A stretch of 11,848 nt of DNA from Thermoanaerobaculia bacterium (lineage in GTDB: Bacteria > Acidobacteriota > Thermoanaerobaculia > Multivoradales > JAHEKO01), in contig JARFQS010000504.1 in the NCBI GenBank assembly GCA_029287645.1, forward strand, positions 1 through 11,848, written 5' to 3'. The notes under the pieces are model-generated. The model was not told the origin of the DNA and ran no database searches. It saw nothing but the letters and a program-made list of their open reading frames with translations. Numbering within the stretch: position 1 is the first letter of the stretch; each line of letters starts with the position of its first letter. The position numbers and the translations under genes were made by a program. This document shows positions 1 to 7,108 of the stretch, piece after piece.

Positions 1-1572
1 GAGAGGGTAAAGGCATTCATCGAGGGGATGATGCAAGCCCGGGAGACCGTGGAGCGACTGCGGGCGGAGATACCCGCCGAGCTGGGTGAGTTACGCGACC
101 TGGACTTTGCGACAGCCCTGGCGGATACGGTGACGTTGAGCACGTTCCATGGATGCCCACCGGAGGAGATCGAGGGAATCATCGAGTTCCTGATGGAGGA
201 GTACGGTCTCAACTGTGTCGTCAAGTTCAATCCCATGCTGTTGGGCAGAGACGAGACGGCACACCTGCTGCACGAGCGTCTCGGCTATCACGACATCCAG
301 GTGCCTGTCACCGCATTCGAGCGGGACACGACCTGGGATCAGGCTGTCGCCATGATGGAAAGGTTGGAGCAGAAGGCCCAGACCCTCGGCCTGGGGCTGG
401 GAGCGAAGTTCACCAACACCCTCATCGTCGAGAACAACCAGGGATTCTTACCGGAGAGCGAGAAAGAGGTCTATCTATCGGGACCGCCGCTGCACGTTCT
501 CGCCATGCACCTGGTGAGACGTTTCCGCCGTCAGTTCGGTGACCGGATCCCCATCTCTTTCTCCGCCGGTATCGACAGCGTCAATTTCCCGGACGCGGTG
601 GCTCTGGGGCTCGTGCCGGTGACGGTCTGTACCGATCTTCTGAAGAGGGGGGGGTACGGACGGATGCGGGCCTACCATGAGCAGCTGTCCCAACGCATGG
701 AGCAGGTAGGAGCCGGAGACATCGGCGCCCTCATTCTCAAGGTGTATGGACAGGCAGAGGAGGCTCTAGATCAAGCGGGAGGCGAGCTGGAGCCGCTACG
801 GCGCTCGGCGCACTTCGAGGCCCTGTCGAGCGGGGAAGATCTGCGGGCGGTCGTTGGAAGCGATCTCCTGGCCCGTTGGGTCTCTGCGGCCAAGCTCTTG
901 AATACGGAGCGCTATGTCGAGGGGGTGGCGGAGGATGCCCGCTACGGTCAGGAGCGCAACGCCACAGCGCCGCGCAAGATCGGTCGCCACCTGCAGCTGT
1001 TCGACTGCATCACCTGCGATCTCTGCATTCCGGTCTGTCCGAACGACGCCAACTTCACCTACAGCGTCGAGGAGGAGGAGATACCCATCCTCAAGGCGCG
1101 GCAGACCGAGACGGGTTGGGACTGGTCGCACGCCGGCAACCTGAGGCTGGAAGAGCGGCACCAGATCGGCACCTTTGCCGATTTCTGCAACGAGTGCGGC
1201 AACTGTGACGTCTTCTGCCCCGAGGATGGGGGGCCCTACGTCGTCAAGCCACGGTTCTTTCGCCGAGCCGAAGACTGGGAGCGGTCGACGAATCTGGACG
1301 GATTCCAGATGGAGCGGCGGGCGGATCGCGACGAAGTGCGAGGACGCTTCGAGGGCCAGGAGTTCGTATTGTGGGCCGAGGCGAGCGCCATCGTCTTTGC
1401 CGGGGCCGGTTTCCGGGTACGATTCGATCGGCGGGACCCGGAGGGAACGATCGAGGGTGGTGCGAAGGGTGAGGTGGATCTCACCTACGGCCTCATCATG
1501 GACTCCCTGCGCCGCGCCATCCTGGATGGCGACCGGGTCAACTACATCAATAGTCTCTCCAGAGAGAACTGA
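1..1572 (+). CDS. ygfK: YgfK-like Fe-S oxidoreductase, compact form, 5'-truncated by the window edge
   Basis: The frame is open from base 1, so the true start lies upstream; by comparison with E. coli YgfK from memory, roughly 170-190 N-terminal residues are missing. YgfK was named a putative selenate reductase subunit and is now linked genetically to anaerobic urate breakdown. What is seen: a dihydroorotate-dehydrogenase-like barrel part with the motif TLSTFHGCPPEEIEG (near nt 132-176) and VKFNPMLLG (near nt 220-246), then CTDLLKRGGYGRM (near nt 630), then two ferredoxin motifs of the form C-x2-C-x2-C-x3-C at nt 1006-1038 and 1186-1218, then a C-terminal tail. E. coli YgfK (about 1030 residues) carries a GltD-like FAD/NAD(P)H domain of nearly 400 residues between barrel and Fe-S domain; here the barrel runs straight into the first Cys motif. 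Electrons must therefore come from another protein. The stop is followed 10 bases later by ygeW, so the two are probably one operon. Family assignment is firm; the substrate is inferred. Confidence 0.9.
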   Translation, partial: ERVKAFIEGMMQARETVERLRAEIPAELGELRDLDFATALADTVTLSTFHGCPPEEIEGIIEFLMEEYGLNCVVKFNPMLLGRDETAHLLHERLGYHDIQVPVTAFERDTTWDQAVAMMERLEQKAQTLGLGLGAKFTNTLIVENNQGFLPESEKEVYLSGPPLHVLAMHLVRRFRRQFGDRIPISFSAGIDSVNFPDAVALGLVPVTVCTDLLKRGGYGRMRAYHEQLSQRMEQVGAGDIGALILKVYGQAEEALDQAGGELEPLRRSAHFEALSSGEDLRAVVGSDLLARWVSAAKLLNTERYVEGVAEDARYGQERNATAPRKIGRHLQLFDCITCDLCIPVCPNDANFTYSVEEEEIPILKARQTETGWDWSHAGNLRLEERHQIGTFADFCNECGNCDVFCPEDGGPYVVKPRFFRRAEDWERSTNLDGFQMERRADRDEVRGRFEGQEFVLWAEASAIVFAGAGFRVRFDRRDPEGTIEGGAKGEVDLTYGLIMDSLRRAILDGDRVNYINSLSREN

Positions 1573-1582
1573 GGAGCACCGA

Positions 1583-2779
1583 ATGTCGGAACGGATTCGC
1601 CAACTCATCGAGGATCTCGGCCGAACGGAGACGCATCTCCATCACCGGGACTGTCTGCTCACCTGGGAGCAGTCGGACGCCGACCTGAAGGCACTCCTGC
1701 TGGCCACCGAGATCTTCGAAGAGCTCTATCGGGCCAACTGCGATGCGCGCCTGTTTCGCGGCGGATTGGCGGTCTCTCTCTTCCGGGACAAGTCGACCCG
1801 AACCCGCTTCTCGTTCGCCAGTGCCGCCAGTCTGCTGGGGCTGTCGCTGATGGATCTCGACGAGACGAAGACCCAGGTGGCGCATGGCGAGACGGTGCGC
1901 GAAACGGCGGCCATGATCTCTTTTCTCACCGAAGCGATCGGTATCCGGGACGACCTGTTCATCGGAGAGGGCCACGAGTACATGGTCGAAGTCGCGAGCT
2001 CCCTCGATGAAGCCTATGAACAGGGTGTGCTCCCGCAGCGCCCGGCGGTGGTCAATCTACAGTGTGACCGTGACCACCCGACCCAGTCGCTGGCCGACCT
2101 GATGCACCTGCAGAAGACCTTCGGCTCGCTCGAGGCCTTGAAAGGCAAGAAGCTGGCCATGACCTGGGCCTACTCACCCTCCTATGGCAAACCCCTGTCG
2201 GTGCCGCAGGGAATAGTCAACTTGATGACCCGCTTCGGAATGAACGTGGTGCTGGCACACCCCGAGGGCTACGACCTGATGCCCGACACGGCGGCCCGGG
2301 CCGAGCAGCAAGCCGAGGGCTCGGGGGGCTCCTTCGAGCTGGTGCACAGCATGGAAGAGGCCTTTGCCGATGCCGATGTGGTCTATCCGAAGAGTTGGGC
2401 ACCCTTCCATGTCATGGAGAAGCGCACCCGATTGCTCCGCGCCGGACAGGGCGACAAGATGGACCAGTTGGAGAAGGAAGCCGTGGCCAACAACGCCAGG
2501 TTCAAGCAATGGGAGTGCACCGAGGAGCTCATGGCCACGACACGGCAGGGCGAGGGTCTCTACATGCACTGTCTGCCCGCTGACATCACGGGTGTCAGCT
2601 GCGAGGAAGGAGAGGTGGCCGCCAGTGTGTTCGATCGCTACCGGACGGCCACCTACCACGAGGCGGAGCACAAACCGTATGTGATGGCGGCGATGATCCT
2701 GCTGTCCCGGTTCTCCAATCCGGCCCGCGTGCTGCTAAGGGCGTTGGAGCGCGGTGCCGAGCGCCGCCTATCGAGCTGA
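1583..2779 (+). CDS. ygeW: Knotted carbamoyltransferase YgeW
   Basis: The product has 398 residues, close to the 396 of E. coli YgeW, and matches it along its length. Visible landmarks: HLHHRDCLLTWEQ at 18-30, the carbamoyl-phosphate loop STRTR at 71-75, KTQVAHGETVRET at 96-108, DHPTQSLADL at 164-173, the family-specific stretch TWAYSPSYGKPLSVPQG at 194-210 that belongs to the knotted trans-carbamoylase fold, and MHCLPADITGVSC at 328-340. YgeW binds carbamoyl phosphate but is not known to act as an ordinary aspartate or ornithine transcarbamoylase. In this gene context it is thought to work in the catabolic direction, releasing a ureido group as carbamoyl phosphate; that is inference. The ATG at 1583 was chosen because GAGGAG lies 6 bases upstream, overlapping the ygfK stop region, and because the N-terminus then aligns with E. 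coli YgeW. The frame stays open upstream but overlaps ygfK. Likely translated from the ygfK transcript; cytoplasmic. Confidence 0.95.
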   Translation: MSERIRQLIEDLGRTETHLHHRDCLLTWEQSDADLKALLLATEIFEELYRANCDARLFRGGLAVSLFRDKSTRTRFSFASAASLLGLSLMDLDETKTQVAHGETVRETAAMISFLTEAIGIRDDLFIGEGHEYMVEVASSLDEAYEQGVLPQRPAVVNLQCDRDHPTQSLADLMHLQKTFGSLEALKGKKLAMTWAYSPSYGKPLSVPQGIVNLMTRFGMNVVLAHPEGYDLMPDTAARAEQQAEGSGGSFELVHSMEEAFADADVVYPKSWAPFHVMEKRTRLLRAGQGDKMDQLEKEAVANNARFKQWECTEELMATTRQGEGLYMHCLPADITGVSCEEGEVAASVFDRYRTATYHEAEHKPYVMAAMILLSRFSNPARVLLRALERGAERRLSS

Positions 2780-2786
2780 GAGCAAC

Positions 2787-3740
2787 CTACTCTTTGGCTC
2801 CCAGGACCAGGGCGAGTAGTGCCATCCGCATCACCACTCCGTTGAAGGCCTCTTGCCAGTAGTAGGCCCAGGGAGTGTCATCGACATCGGTGGGAATCTC
2901 GTCCATCCGGGGCAGCGAGTGCAACAGGACAGCGTCGGACTTGGCCTTGGCTTCGAGCAGCTCCCGGGTGATCCTGTAGTTGGCCGGAGTCAGCCCCACA
3001 TCTCCGTCGCGCTCATCACGAGACTTGGTGTAGTCGGGCTGCACCACCGGCTCGACCAAGATCACGTCGGCATCGGAAATCGCCTCCTCGACGTGGTCCA
3101 CCTCGCGGAAATCGAGGTCGTAGCCCGCCAACTCGGCCTTGAACTCGTCGGTCAGTGAGATCTCGGGTGGCGCGACGAAAGTGATGGGGCAGTCGAAGTT
3201 GGTCAGGGCGTAGGCCAGAGAGTGCATGGTACGCATTCGCATGTCCCCGACCGCGAGCCAGTTCAGGCCATCGATACGCCCCTTCGCCTGTTGCACCGTG
3301 AAGAGGTCGGTGAGGATCTGGGTGGGGTGCTCGCCCCAGCCGTCGCCACCGTTGAGAATGGGCACCTCCGCCCAGCGGGCGGCTTCGTGAGGTGCGCCCT
3401 GCTCGAAGTGGCGCATGACGATGACGTCGCCGTAGCATTCCAGCATCTTGACAGTGTCCTTGATGGACTCCTGGTAGAAGTCACCGGCCCGAGTCATCTT
3501 GGCGTCGGAGTAGCCGGTGACCTTTCCGCCGAGCCTGAGCATCGCGGCTTCGTGCGCCAGGCGGGTGCGGGTGGAGGGCTGGTAGAACGCGACCGCCAGG
3601 ATCTTGTCCTTCAGCAGGTCGGTGTTCTGACGATTGCGGGCGATGGGGGCCAACTCCTCGGCCACCTGGAGGATATGATCCACTTCCTCCCGATCGAAGT
3701 CCTTGAGGGAGAGGACGTCTCTCCCGAGAAAGCTGCGCAT
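2787..3740 (-). CDS. Aspartate/ornithine carbamoyltransferase family protein, PyrB-like with altered substrate site
   Basis: The product has 317 residues, usual for the family. Visible: FYQPSTRTR at 52-60 (carbamoyl-phosphate loop), an 80s-type loop around K81, MRH at 109-111, GEHPTQILTD at 136-145, GDMRMRTMHSL at 165-174 and HSLPRMDEI at 274-282. Overall it looks like PyrB, but where aspartate transcarbamoylases have R-x-Q (Arg229 and Gln231 in E. coli, binding the aspartate side chain) this protein reads EPVVQ at 230-234, and HPLPR has become HSLPR. Carbamoyl phosphate binding looks intact; the second substrate may not be aspartate. Next to ygeW and carbamate kinase, a catabolic carbamoyltransferase that yields carbamoyl phosphate is more likely than pyrimidine synthesis. 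It ends 7 bases from the ygeW stop, tail to tail, and is transcribed divergently from carbamate kinase. The ATG at 3740 has AGGAGG 6 bases upstream; a longer upstream start gives a low-complexity extension with no family similarity. Alternative: an authentic but divergent PyrB. Confidence 0.85.
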   Translation of the reverse strand: MRSFLGRDVLSLKDFDREEVDHILQVAEELAPIARNRQNTDLLKDKILAVAFYQPSTRTRLAHEAAMLRLGGKVTGYSDAKMTRAGDFYQESIKDTVKMLECYGDVIVMRHFEQGAPHEAARWAEVPILNGGDGWGEHPTQILTDLFTVQQAKGRIDGLNWLAVGDMRMRTMHSLAYALTNFDCPITFVAPPEISLTDEFKAELAGYDLDFREVDHVEEAISDADVILVEPVVQPDYTKSRDERDGDVGLTPANYRITRELLEAKAKSDAVLLHSLPRMDEIPTDVDDTPWAYYWQEAFNGVVMRMALLALVLGAKE

Positions 3741-3882
3741 TCCTAACCTCCTCCCGCGCTCGGCGGGTTGGTAGTCTGACCAGTGGGCCCGGAATGGGCC
3801 CGAAGAGGGATAATAGCCCAGGCCGCACCCAGCGTGCGGTCTTGAAGTCTCCTTCCGAGACGTATCACTGGAGAGGTGATTC
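3741..3882. promoter_or_regulatory. Divergent intergenic region with two hairpins
   Basis: These 142 bases separate the start of the PyrB-like gene (-) from that of carbamate kinase (+), so promoters for both should lie here. Two inverted repeats are visible: GGGCCC at 3785-3790 and again at 3796-3801 with a 5-base loop, and CCGCAC at 3823-3828 with GTGCGG at 3834-3839, also with a 5-base loop. Between them lies GATAAT (3809-3814), resembling a -10 box, without a convincing -35 at the right distance. I cannot assign a regulator or a start of transcription. Confidence 0.4.
3747..3752 (-). promoter_or_regulatory. Ribosome binding site fixing the start of the PyrB-like gene
   Basis: AGGAGG on the - strand lies 6 bases before the ATG at 3740. 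It decides against the longer open frame that reaches 3929 and would read through the whole divergent intergenic region. Confidence 0.8.
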
Positions 3883-4824
3883 ATGGAGAAGCTGGTGGTG
3901 ATTGCTGTTGGTGGTAACTCCCTGATCAAGGACGCCGAGCACTCCTCCGTCCTCGATCAGTATCGCGCCTGTGGCGAGACCAGCGACCACATCGCAGACA
4001 TCGTCGCCGAGGGCTACCGAGTCGTCATCACTCACGGCAATGGCCCGCAGGTCGGCTTCATCCTGCTGCGCTCCGAGCTGGCCAAGGAGGTGCTCCATCA
4101 GGTGCCGCTGGACAGCTGCGGCGCCGATACCCAGGGGGCGATCGGCTATCAGATCAGCCAGACCCTGGCCAACGAGCTCCGACTTCGGGGGATCGACAAG
4201 AGCGTGGCAGCGATTGTGACGCAGACGGTGGTCGATGCCGAGGACCCGGGGTTCGAAGACCCCACCAAACCGATCGGGCCCTTCTACACCGAGGCTACGG
4301 CGCGAGAGCACCAGGACAGTGAAGGGTGGGCGATGGTCGAAGATGCCGGCCGGGGCTGGCGTCGAGTTGTTGCATCACCGCGGCCGCTCGAGATCATCGA
4401 AGAGCCGGCCATCAGAACGTTGTTGGAGAAGGACATCATCGTGGTGGCGGTCGGAGGCGGCGGGATTCCGGTGATCCGGCGGCACGACGGTAGCCTCGAA
4501 GGAGTGGGCGCCGTGATCGACAAAGACTGGGCCTCATGTCTGCTGGCCAAGAACCTTGGTGCCGAGAAGTTCATCCTCTCGACAGCGGTGGACAGGGTCT
4601 CGCTGAATTTCGGGAAGCCGGATCAACGGGAGATCGATCGAATGACGGTTGCCGAGGCGAAGGGTTTCCTGGAGGAGGGCCACTTTCCGGCCGGGAGCAT
4701 GAAACCCAAGATCGAAGCGGCCATCGACTTTCTCGAGGCTGGTGGGCAGGAGGTGATCATCACTCAGCCGCACCTCCTCGAAGCTGCCATTCAGGGCCGA
4801 GCCGGTACCCATATCGTGCCGTGA
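3883..4824 (+). CDS. arcC: Carbamate kinase
   Basis: Catalyses reversible phosphate transfer from carbamoyl phosphate to ADP, giving ATP, ammonia and CO2; cytoplasmic, an amino-acid-kinase fold enzyme. The product has 313 residues, normal for ArcC/YqeA. Visible: IAVGGNSLIKD at 7-17, ITHGNGPQVG at 49-58, DPTKPIGPFY at 126-135, VVAVGGGGIPVI at 187-198, IDKDWAS at 212-218 and AGSMKPKIEAA at 270-280, all typical of the family. The ATG at 3883 is preceded by GGAGAGGTG about 5 bases upstream. It lies between two carbamoyltransferase genes and the SsnA/XdhD arm; in E. coli the equivalent yqeA is in the same purine cluster. The natural reading is that it recovers ATP from carbamoyl phosphate released by YgeW or the PyrB-like enzyme. 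The family is certain; the pathway role is inferred from context. A role in arginine deiminase fermentation is the main alternative, but no arginine deiminase is seen here. Confidence 0.96.
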   Translation: MEKLVVIAVGGNSLIKDAEHSSVLDQYRACGETSDHIADIVAEGYRVVITHGNGPQVGFILLRSELAKEVLHQVPLDSCGADTQGAIGYQISQTLANELRLRGIDKSVAAIVTQTVVDAEDPGFEDPTKPIGPFYTEATAREHQDSEGWAMVEDAGRGWRRVVASPRPLEIIEEPAIRTLLEKDIIVVAVGGGGIPVIRRHDGSLEGVGAVIDKDWASCLLAKNLGAEKFILSTAVDRVSLNFGKPDQREIDRMTVAEAKGFLEEGHFPAGSMKPKIEAAIDFLEAGGQEVIITQPHLLEAAIQGRAGTHIVP

Positions 4825-4839
4825 GGAGGCCGACTCCTC
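4823..4839. terminator. Possible bidirectional hairpin between convergent genes
   Basis: GAGGAG at 4823-4828 pairs with CTCCTC at 4834-4839 around a 5-base loop. It starts inside the carbamate kinase stop codon and lies before the stop of the convergent membrane protein gene at 4853. There is no T-tract on either side, so it is not a textbook intrinsic terminator. Confidence 0.3.
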
Positions 4840-4852
4840 GAGCACAGGTCGT

Positions 4853-5509
4853 TCACCCCTCCTTCGTCACCCGATGGCGATCGATCCAGTAAGCCCAGAT
4901 GACGAGCAGCCATTGTGCCTGGCCGAGCCAGGCGATAGCGCGCACGCTGGGCGGTGGAGATCCGAATACGTTGCCTAAGTAGACGAGGACGAGAAATCCC
5001 ACCAGGCTCCAAAGGCTGATCGAGCCGATGCGGTCTGCGGCCGTGGTCGTTCGTAGATAGAGGGCCAGACCCAAGCCGAAGATGGCCATTTCGATCACCA
5101 GGGTGGCTCCAAGGGAGTTCCAGAGGCCGAAACCCGCCCGGTACTCGCCGCCGGGCAGGATGGGCAGATCGGGCCGGTGCAACAACAGGTCGAGCACCCA
5201 GTGGCTGATCACCGCTGCGCCGCAGACCCACGCCCCGACTCGATATCGCTTCACCAGGTAGTAGACGGCACCGAAGGCCGCGCCCCAGATTGCGACCAGG
5301 AGAAGGCTGTGAGTCCAGGGGTAGTGGGTGAAGTCCAGTGGGGTGACGGTCGTAATACCCGGGACGATCGCCACGCGTTCGAGCCCCAGCAGCAGCAAGC
5401 TGGGCCAGAGAAGATCGATGAACTGGGCTGCCAGGAACAGAGTTCCGAGCGAGGTCCGCGGGGCGAGCCGCTTGGCACCGAAGCCGACTCCGAAATGGCC
5501 TAGGAACAA
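4853..5509 (-). CDS. YdjM-like multi-pass membrane protein (predicted metal-dependent hydrolase family)
   Basis: The product has 218 residues with about six hydrophobic segments (near 20-42, 66-86, 91-110, 131-153, 165-182 and 190-209). It starts with GHFGVGFGAKR, and has HYPWTHS at 62-68 and ISHWVLDLLLHRPDLP at 101-116, so H62, H67, H103, D107, H111 and D114 could bind a metal; this pattern recalls the YdjM/PF04307 family of predicted membrane-bound hydrolases. The biochemical function of such proteins is unknown. The start is TTG at 5509, chosen because the conserved-looking GHFGVGF segment follows directly and GGAGGGG lies just upstream; no ATG is available until far into the protein. The start overlaps the end of the preceding membrane gene by 10 bases, suggesting translational coupling. 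No link to purine catabolism is evident. Confidence 0.75.
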   Translation of the reverse strand: MFLGHFGVGFGAKRLAPRTSLGTLFLAAQFIDLLWPSLLLLGLERVAIVPGITTVTPLDFTHYPWTHSLLLVAIWGAAFGAVYYLVKRYRVGAWVCGAAVISHWVLDLLLHRPDLPILPGGEYRAGFGLWNSLGATLVIEMAIFGLGLALYLRTTTAADRIGSISLWSLVGFLVLVYLGNVFGSPPPSVRAIAWLGQAQWLLVIWAYWIDRHRVTKEG

Positions 5510-5871
5510 GGCCCCTCCGTTCGTTCAGCGAGCCTGACCCTGGTGAGACGAACCGACAGTGTCGCCATCGCAGCCATGGCCACGGCCCCGAGGTAGGCGG
5601 GATGGACGGCGAAGAACGCAATCGGTCCGAGGCCTTCTGCAGAAGCAGGACGATGGCCGAAGGCCAAGTGGATCCCGATGGAGACGATGGCAACGACGAC
5701 GGACACCAACGCTCCTGTGGTAGCGGCCTGGCAGAGTCGTTGCGTCAGAAAGCCTTCGGGATCATCGGTAGCCACGAGCCAGGTTCACGCCAGGGCCACG
5801 AAGCCCGCCAGCAGGGCCAATGAACCGGCGGTCAACGAAGCCAGTAGTGTGATCGAGTAGAGGAAGTCCAA
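5500..5871 (-). pseudogene. Small three-helix membrane protein interrupted by an in-frame TGA
   Basis: One frame reads from TTG at 5871 (GGAGT 9 bases upstream) to TAG at 5500 and encodes about 122 residues, broken by TGA at 5785-5787. Upstream of the TGA is one hydrophobic helix beginning LDFLYSITLLASL and ending GFVALA; downstream the frame continues TWLVATDDPEGFLTQRL, followed by two more hydrophobic segments (ALVSVVVAIVSIGIHLAF and AYLGAVAMAAMATLSV). A TGG at the TGA position would give FVALAWTWLV, a natural helix end, so a single-base nonsense change is the simplest reading. The alternatives are two separate products (28 residues from TTG 5871, and 91 residues from GTG 5775, which has no good ribosome site) or a sequencing error. 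I do not recognise the family. It is packed between the small acidic protein gene, 6 bases upstream, and the YdjM-like gene, which overlaps its end. Confidence 0.55.
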
Positions 5872-5877
5872 TGGGCT

Positions 5878-6114
5878 TCAACTCCGTGACCATTCCACCT
5901 CGACGTCGTCGCGGTCTCCCATGGCACCTCCGAGCATCCGGATGAGGGAGGCCGAGGCGCCGCGGCTCTCGAGCATCTCCAGAGTCTGGCGGTTGAGGTA
6001 GTAGTCCTGATCCTCCTCCCACTCCTCTTCCAGATTGTCGATGAGGAATTGCAGGTCTTCCTCGGTGACGGAACCCAGCTCGGTACCGGTCTCCTTGTTG
6101 CGCAGTCGGATCAT
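5878..6114 (-). CDS. Small conserved acidic protein of unknown function
   Basis: The product has 78 residues: MIRLRNKETGTELG, then a very acidic stretch with EEDLQFLIDNLEEEWEED near 18-35, then YYLNRQTLEMLESRGA and a C-terminal DVEVEWSR. It resembles short hypothetical proteins that I recall from Acidobacteriota and deltaproteobacteria; some database entries carry enzyme names that such a short protein cannot justify, so I assign no function. The ATG at 6114 has GAGGAGA 6 bases upstream. It has no signal peptide or membrane segment and is probably a soluble, partly helical cytoplasmic protein. It lies 43 bases downstream of the NmrA-like gene and 6 bases before the broken membrane gene, so it may share a transcript with both. 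Confidence 0.75.
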   Translation of the reverse strand: MIRLRNKETGTELGSVTEEDLQFLIDNLEEEWEEDQDYYLNRQTLEMLESRGASASLIRMLGGAMGDRDDVEVEWSRS

Positions 6115-6157
6115 CCGTATCTCCTCGTAGGTCTCGAGCTCGTAGGCTGTTGCCCGA

Positions 6158-7108
6158 CTACTCTATCGGGATGCGGCGAGCATTGTTGGCGAGCCAATCG
6201 TCGAAGGACTGCAGGGCGGGATTGAGGGCTCTCGTCTCTTCGACCTTGCGAGCTCCGCAGAAGTAGTCGTTGAAGTCCCGCTTGAACTGGAACATGTTGC
6301 CCAGGTCCTCTGCGCCGGGGAAGTCGAAGCTGCGGTACATCTCGGGCGTCACGGCGTTGTAGTGCACCTCGAAACCCAGTGCCTTGCTGAGCGCGGCCGC
6401 CATCTCCGGCCCCGTGAGATGCTCACCCGCGATACCCACGGTTTGGCCGATCAGCTCGGGCCCTCTCTTGAAGATGCCATAGGCAGTGCGACCAATGTCC
6501 TCGGCAGCAATACCGGAGAGTCTCTTGTCGTCTATCGGAAAGGCGATGGCGTACTTGCCGTCCGGGCCCTTCTGTGGCCCCATCCCGAAGTGAATGAAGT
6601 TGTCCCAGTAAAAGGAAGTCAGCAGAAAGGTCACGGGGAGGCCAAGCTCTGTGAAGTAGCTGTCAGAGGCGCCCTTGGAATCGAAGTGCGGCACTTTGTA
6701 GGACTCCATCAGGGTGGGCATCGAGTCGTCGTCGAGCGGCACCCATTTCCGGGTGTCTTCGAGTGTCGACCAGATGACGTGTTGGAGTCCCGCTTGCTGG
6801 GCGGCGTCGGCCAGGGCACGAGCCTGTTCCATCTCCTTCTCTGGCGAGAAGTGCTCCCAGAAGTTGGTCACGAAATAGGCACCATAGGCACCCGCGAGCG
6901 CCCGGTTCAGGCTCTCGGCATCGTCGATGTCGGCGGCGACCACCTCGGCACCCATTCTCGCCAACTCCTGCGCCTTTTCTGAATCGACGTTTCTGGTGAT
7001 AGCGCGCACTGCAAAGGGACCGCCCTGGTCGTCGAGGATGGCTCGCACCAAGCCTCCACCCTGGGCACCTGTGGCCCCCACTACGGCAATGATCTTCTTG
7101 TCGCTCAT
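6158..7108 (-). CDS. NmrA family NAD(P)-binding protein
   Basis: The product has 316 residues, usual for NmrA/HSCARG-like atypical short-chain dehydrogenases. The N-terminus IIAVVGATGAQGGGLVRAIL holds the Rossmann motif G-x-x-G-x-x-G at 11-17; VRAITRN follows at the second strand, where an Arg favours NADP(H), and AEVVAADIDD follows further on. The usual catalytic YxxxK of classical short-chain dehydrogenases is not apparent, so a redox-sensing or reductase role is possible; substrate unknown. The ATG at 7108 has AAGGAGAG about 5 bases upstream. It lies after a 214-base gap downstream of the threonine-synthase-like gene and probably has its own promoter. No relation to purine breakdown is visible; it may be a bystander inserted between the two arms of the cluster. 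Confidence 0.88.
   Translation of the reverse strand: MSDKKIIAVVGATGAQGGGLVRAILDDQGGPFAVRAITRNVDSEKAQELARMGAEVVAADIDDAESLNRALAGAYGAYFVTNFWEHFSPEKEMEQARALADAAQQAGLQHVIWSTLEDTRKWVPLDDDSMPTLMESYKVPHFDSKGASDSYFTELGLPVTFLLTSFYWDNFIHFGMGPQKGPDGKYAIAFPIDDKRLSGIAAEDIGRTAYGIFKRGPELIGQTVGIAGEHLTGPEMAAALSKALGFEVHYNAVTPEMYRSFDFPGAEDLGNMFQFKRDFNDYFCGARKVEETRALNPALQSFDDWLANNARRIPIE

Noticed and set aside
1175..1582. Longer N-terminus for ygeW
   Set aside because: The extension is out-of-frame ygfK sequence, rich in Ser, Arg and Pro; the ATG at 1583 has a ribosome site and matches E. coli YgeW.
2773..2801. Terminator hairpin between ygeW and the PyrB-like gene
   Set aside because: The arms pair only through several G-T wobbles, which become mismatches on the other strand, and no T-tract follows.
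3842..3868. TTGAAG and TATCAC as a promoter for carbamate kinase
   Set aside because: Spacing is only 15 bases and transcription would begin within or after the ribosome site at 3871-3879.
3741..3929. Upstream start for the PyrB-like gene
   Set aside because: It would cover the divergent promoter region and the start of carbamate kinase; AGGAGG before the ATG at 3740 fixes the start.
5785..5787. TGA as a selenocysteine codon
   Set aside because: The site is in a membrane helix end with Trp-like context, I see no convincing hairpin directly downstream, and no redox motif surrounds it.
5762..6022. An 86-codon open frame on the - strand
   Set aside because: It overlaps the 78-residue acidic protein in another frame and has a Gly/Arg/Pro-biased, shadow-like composition.
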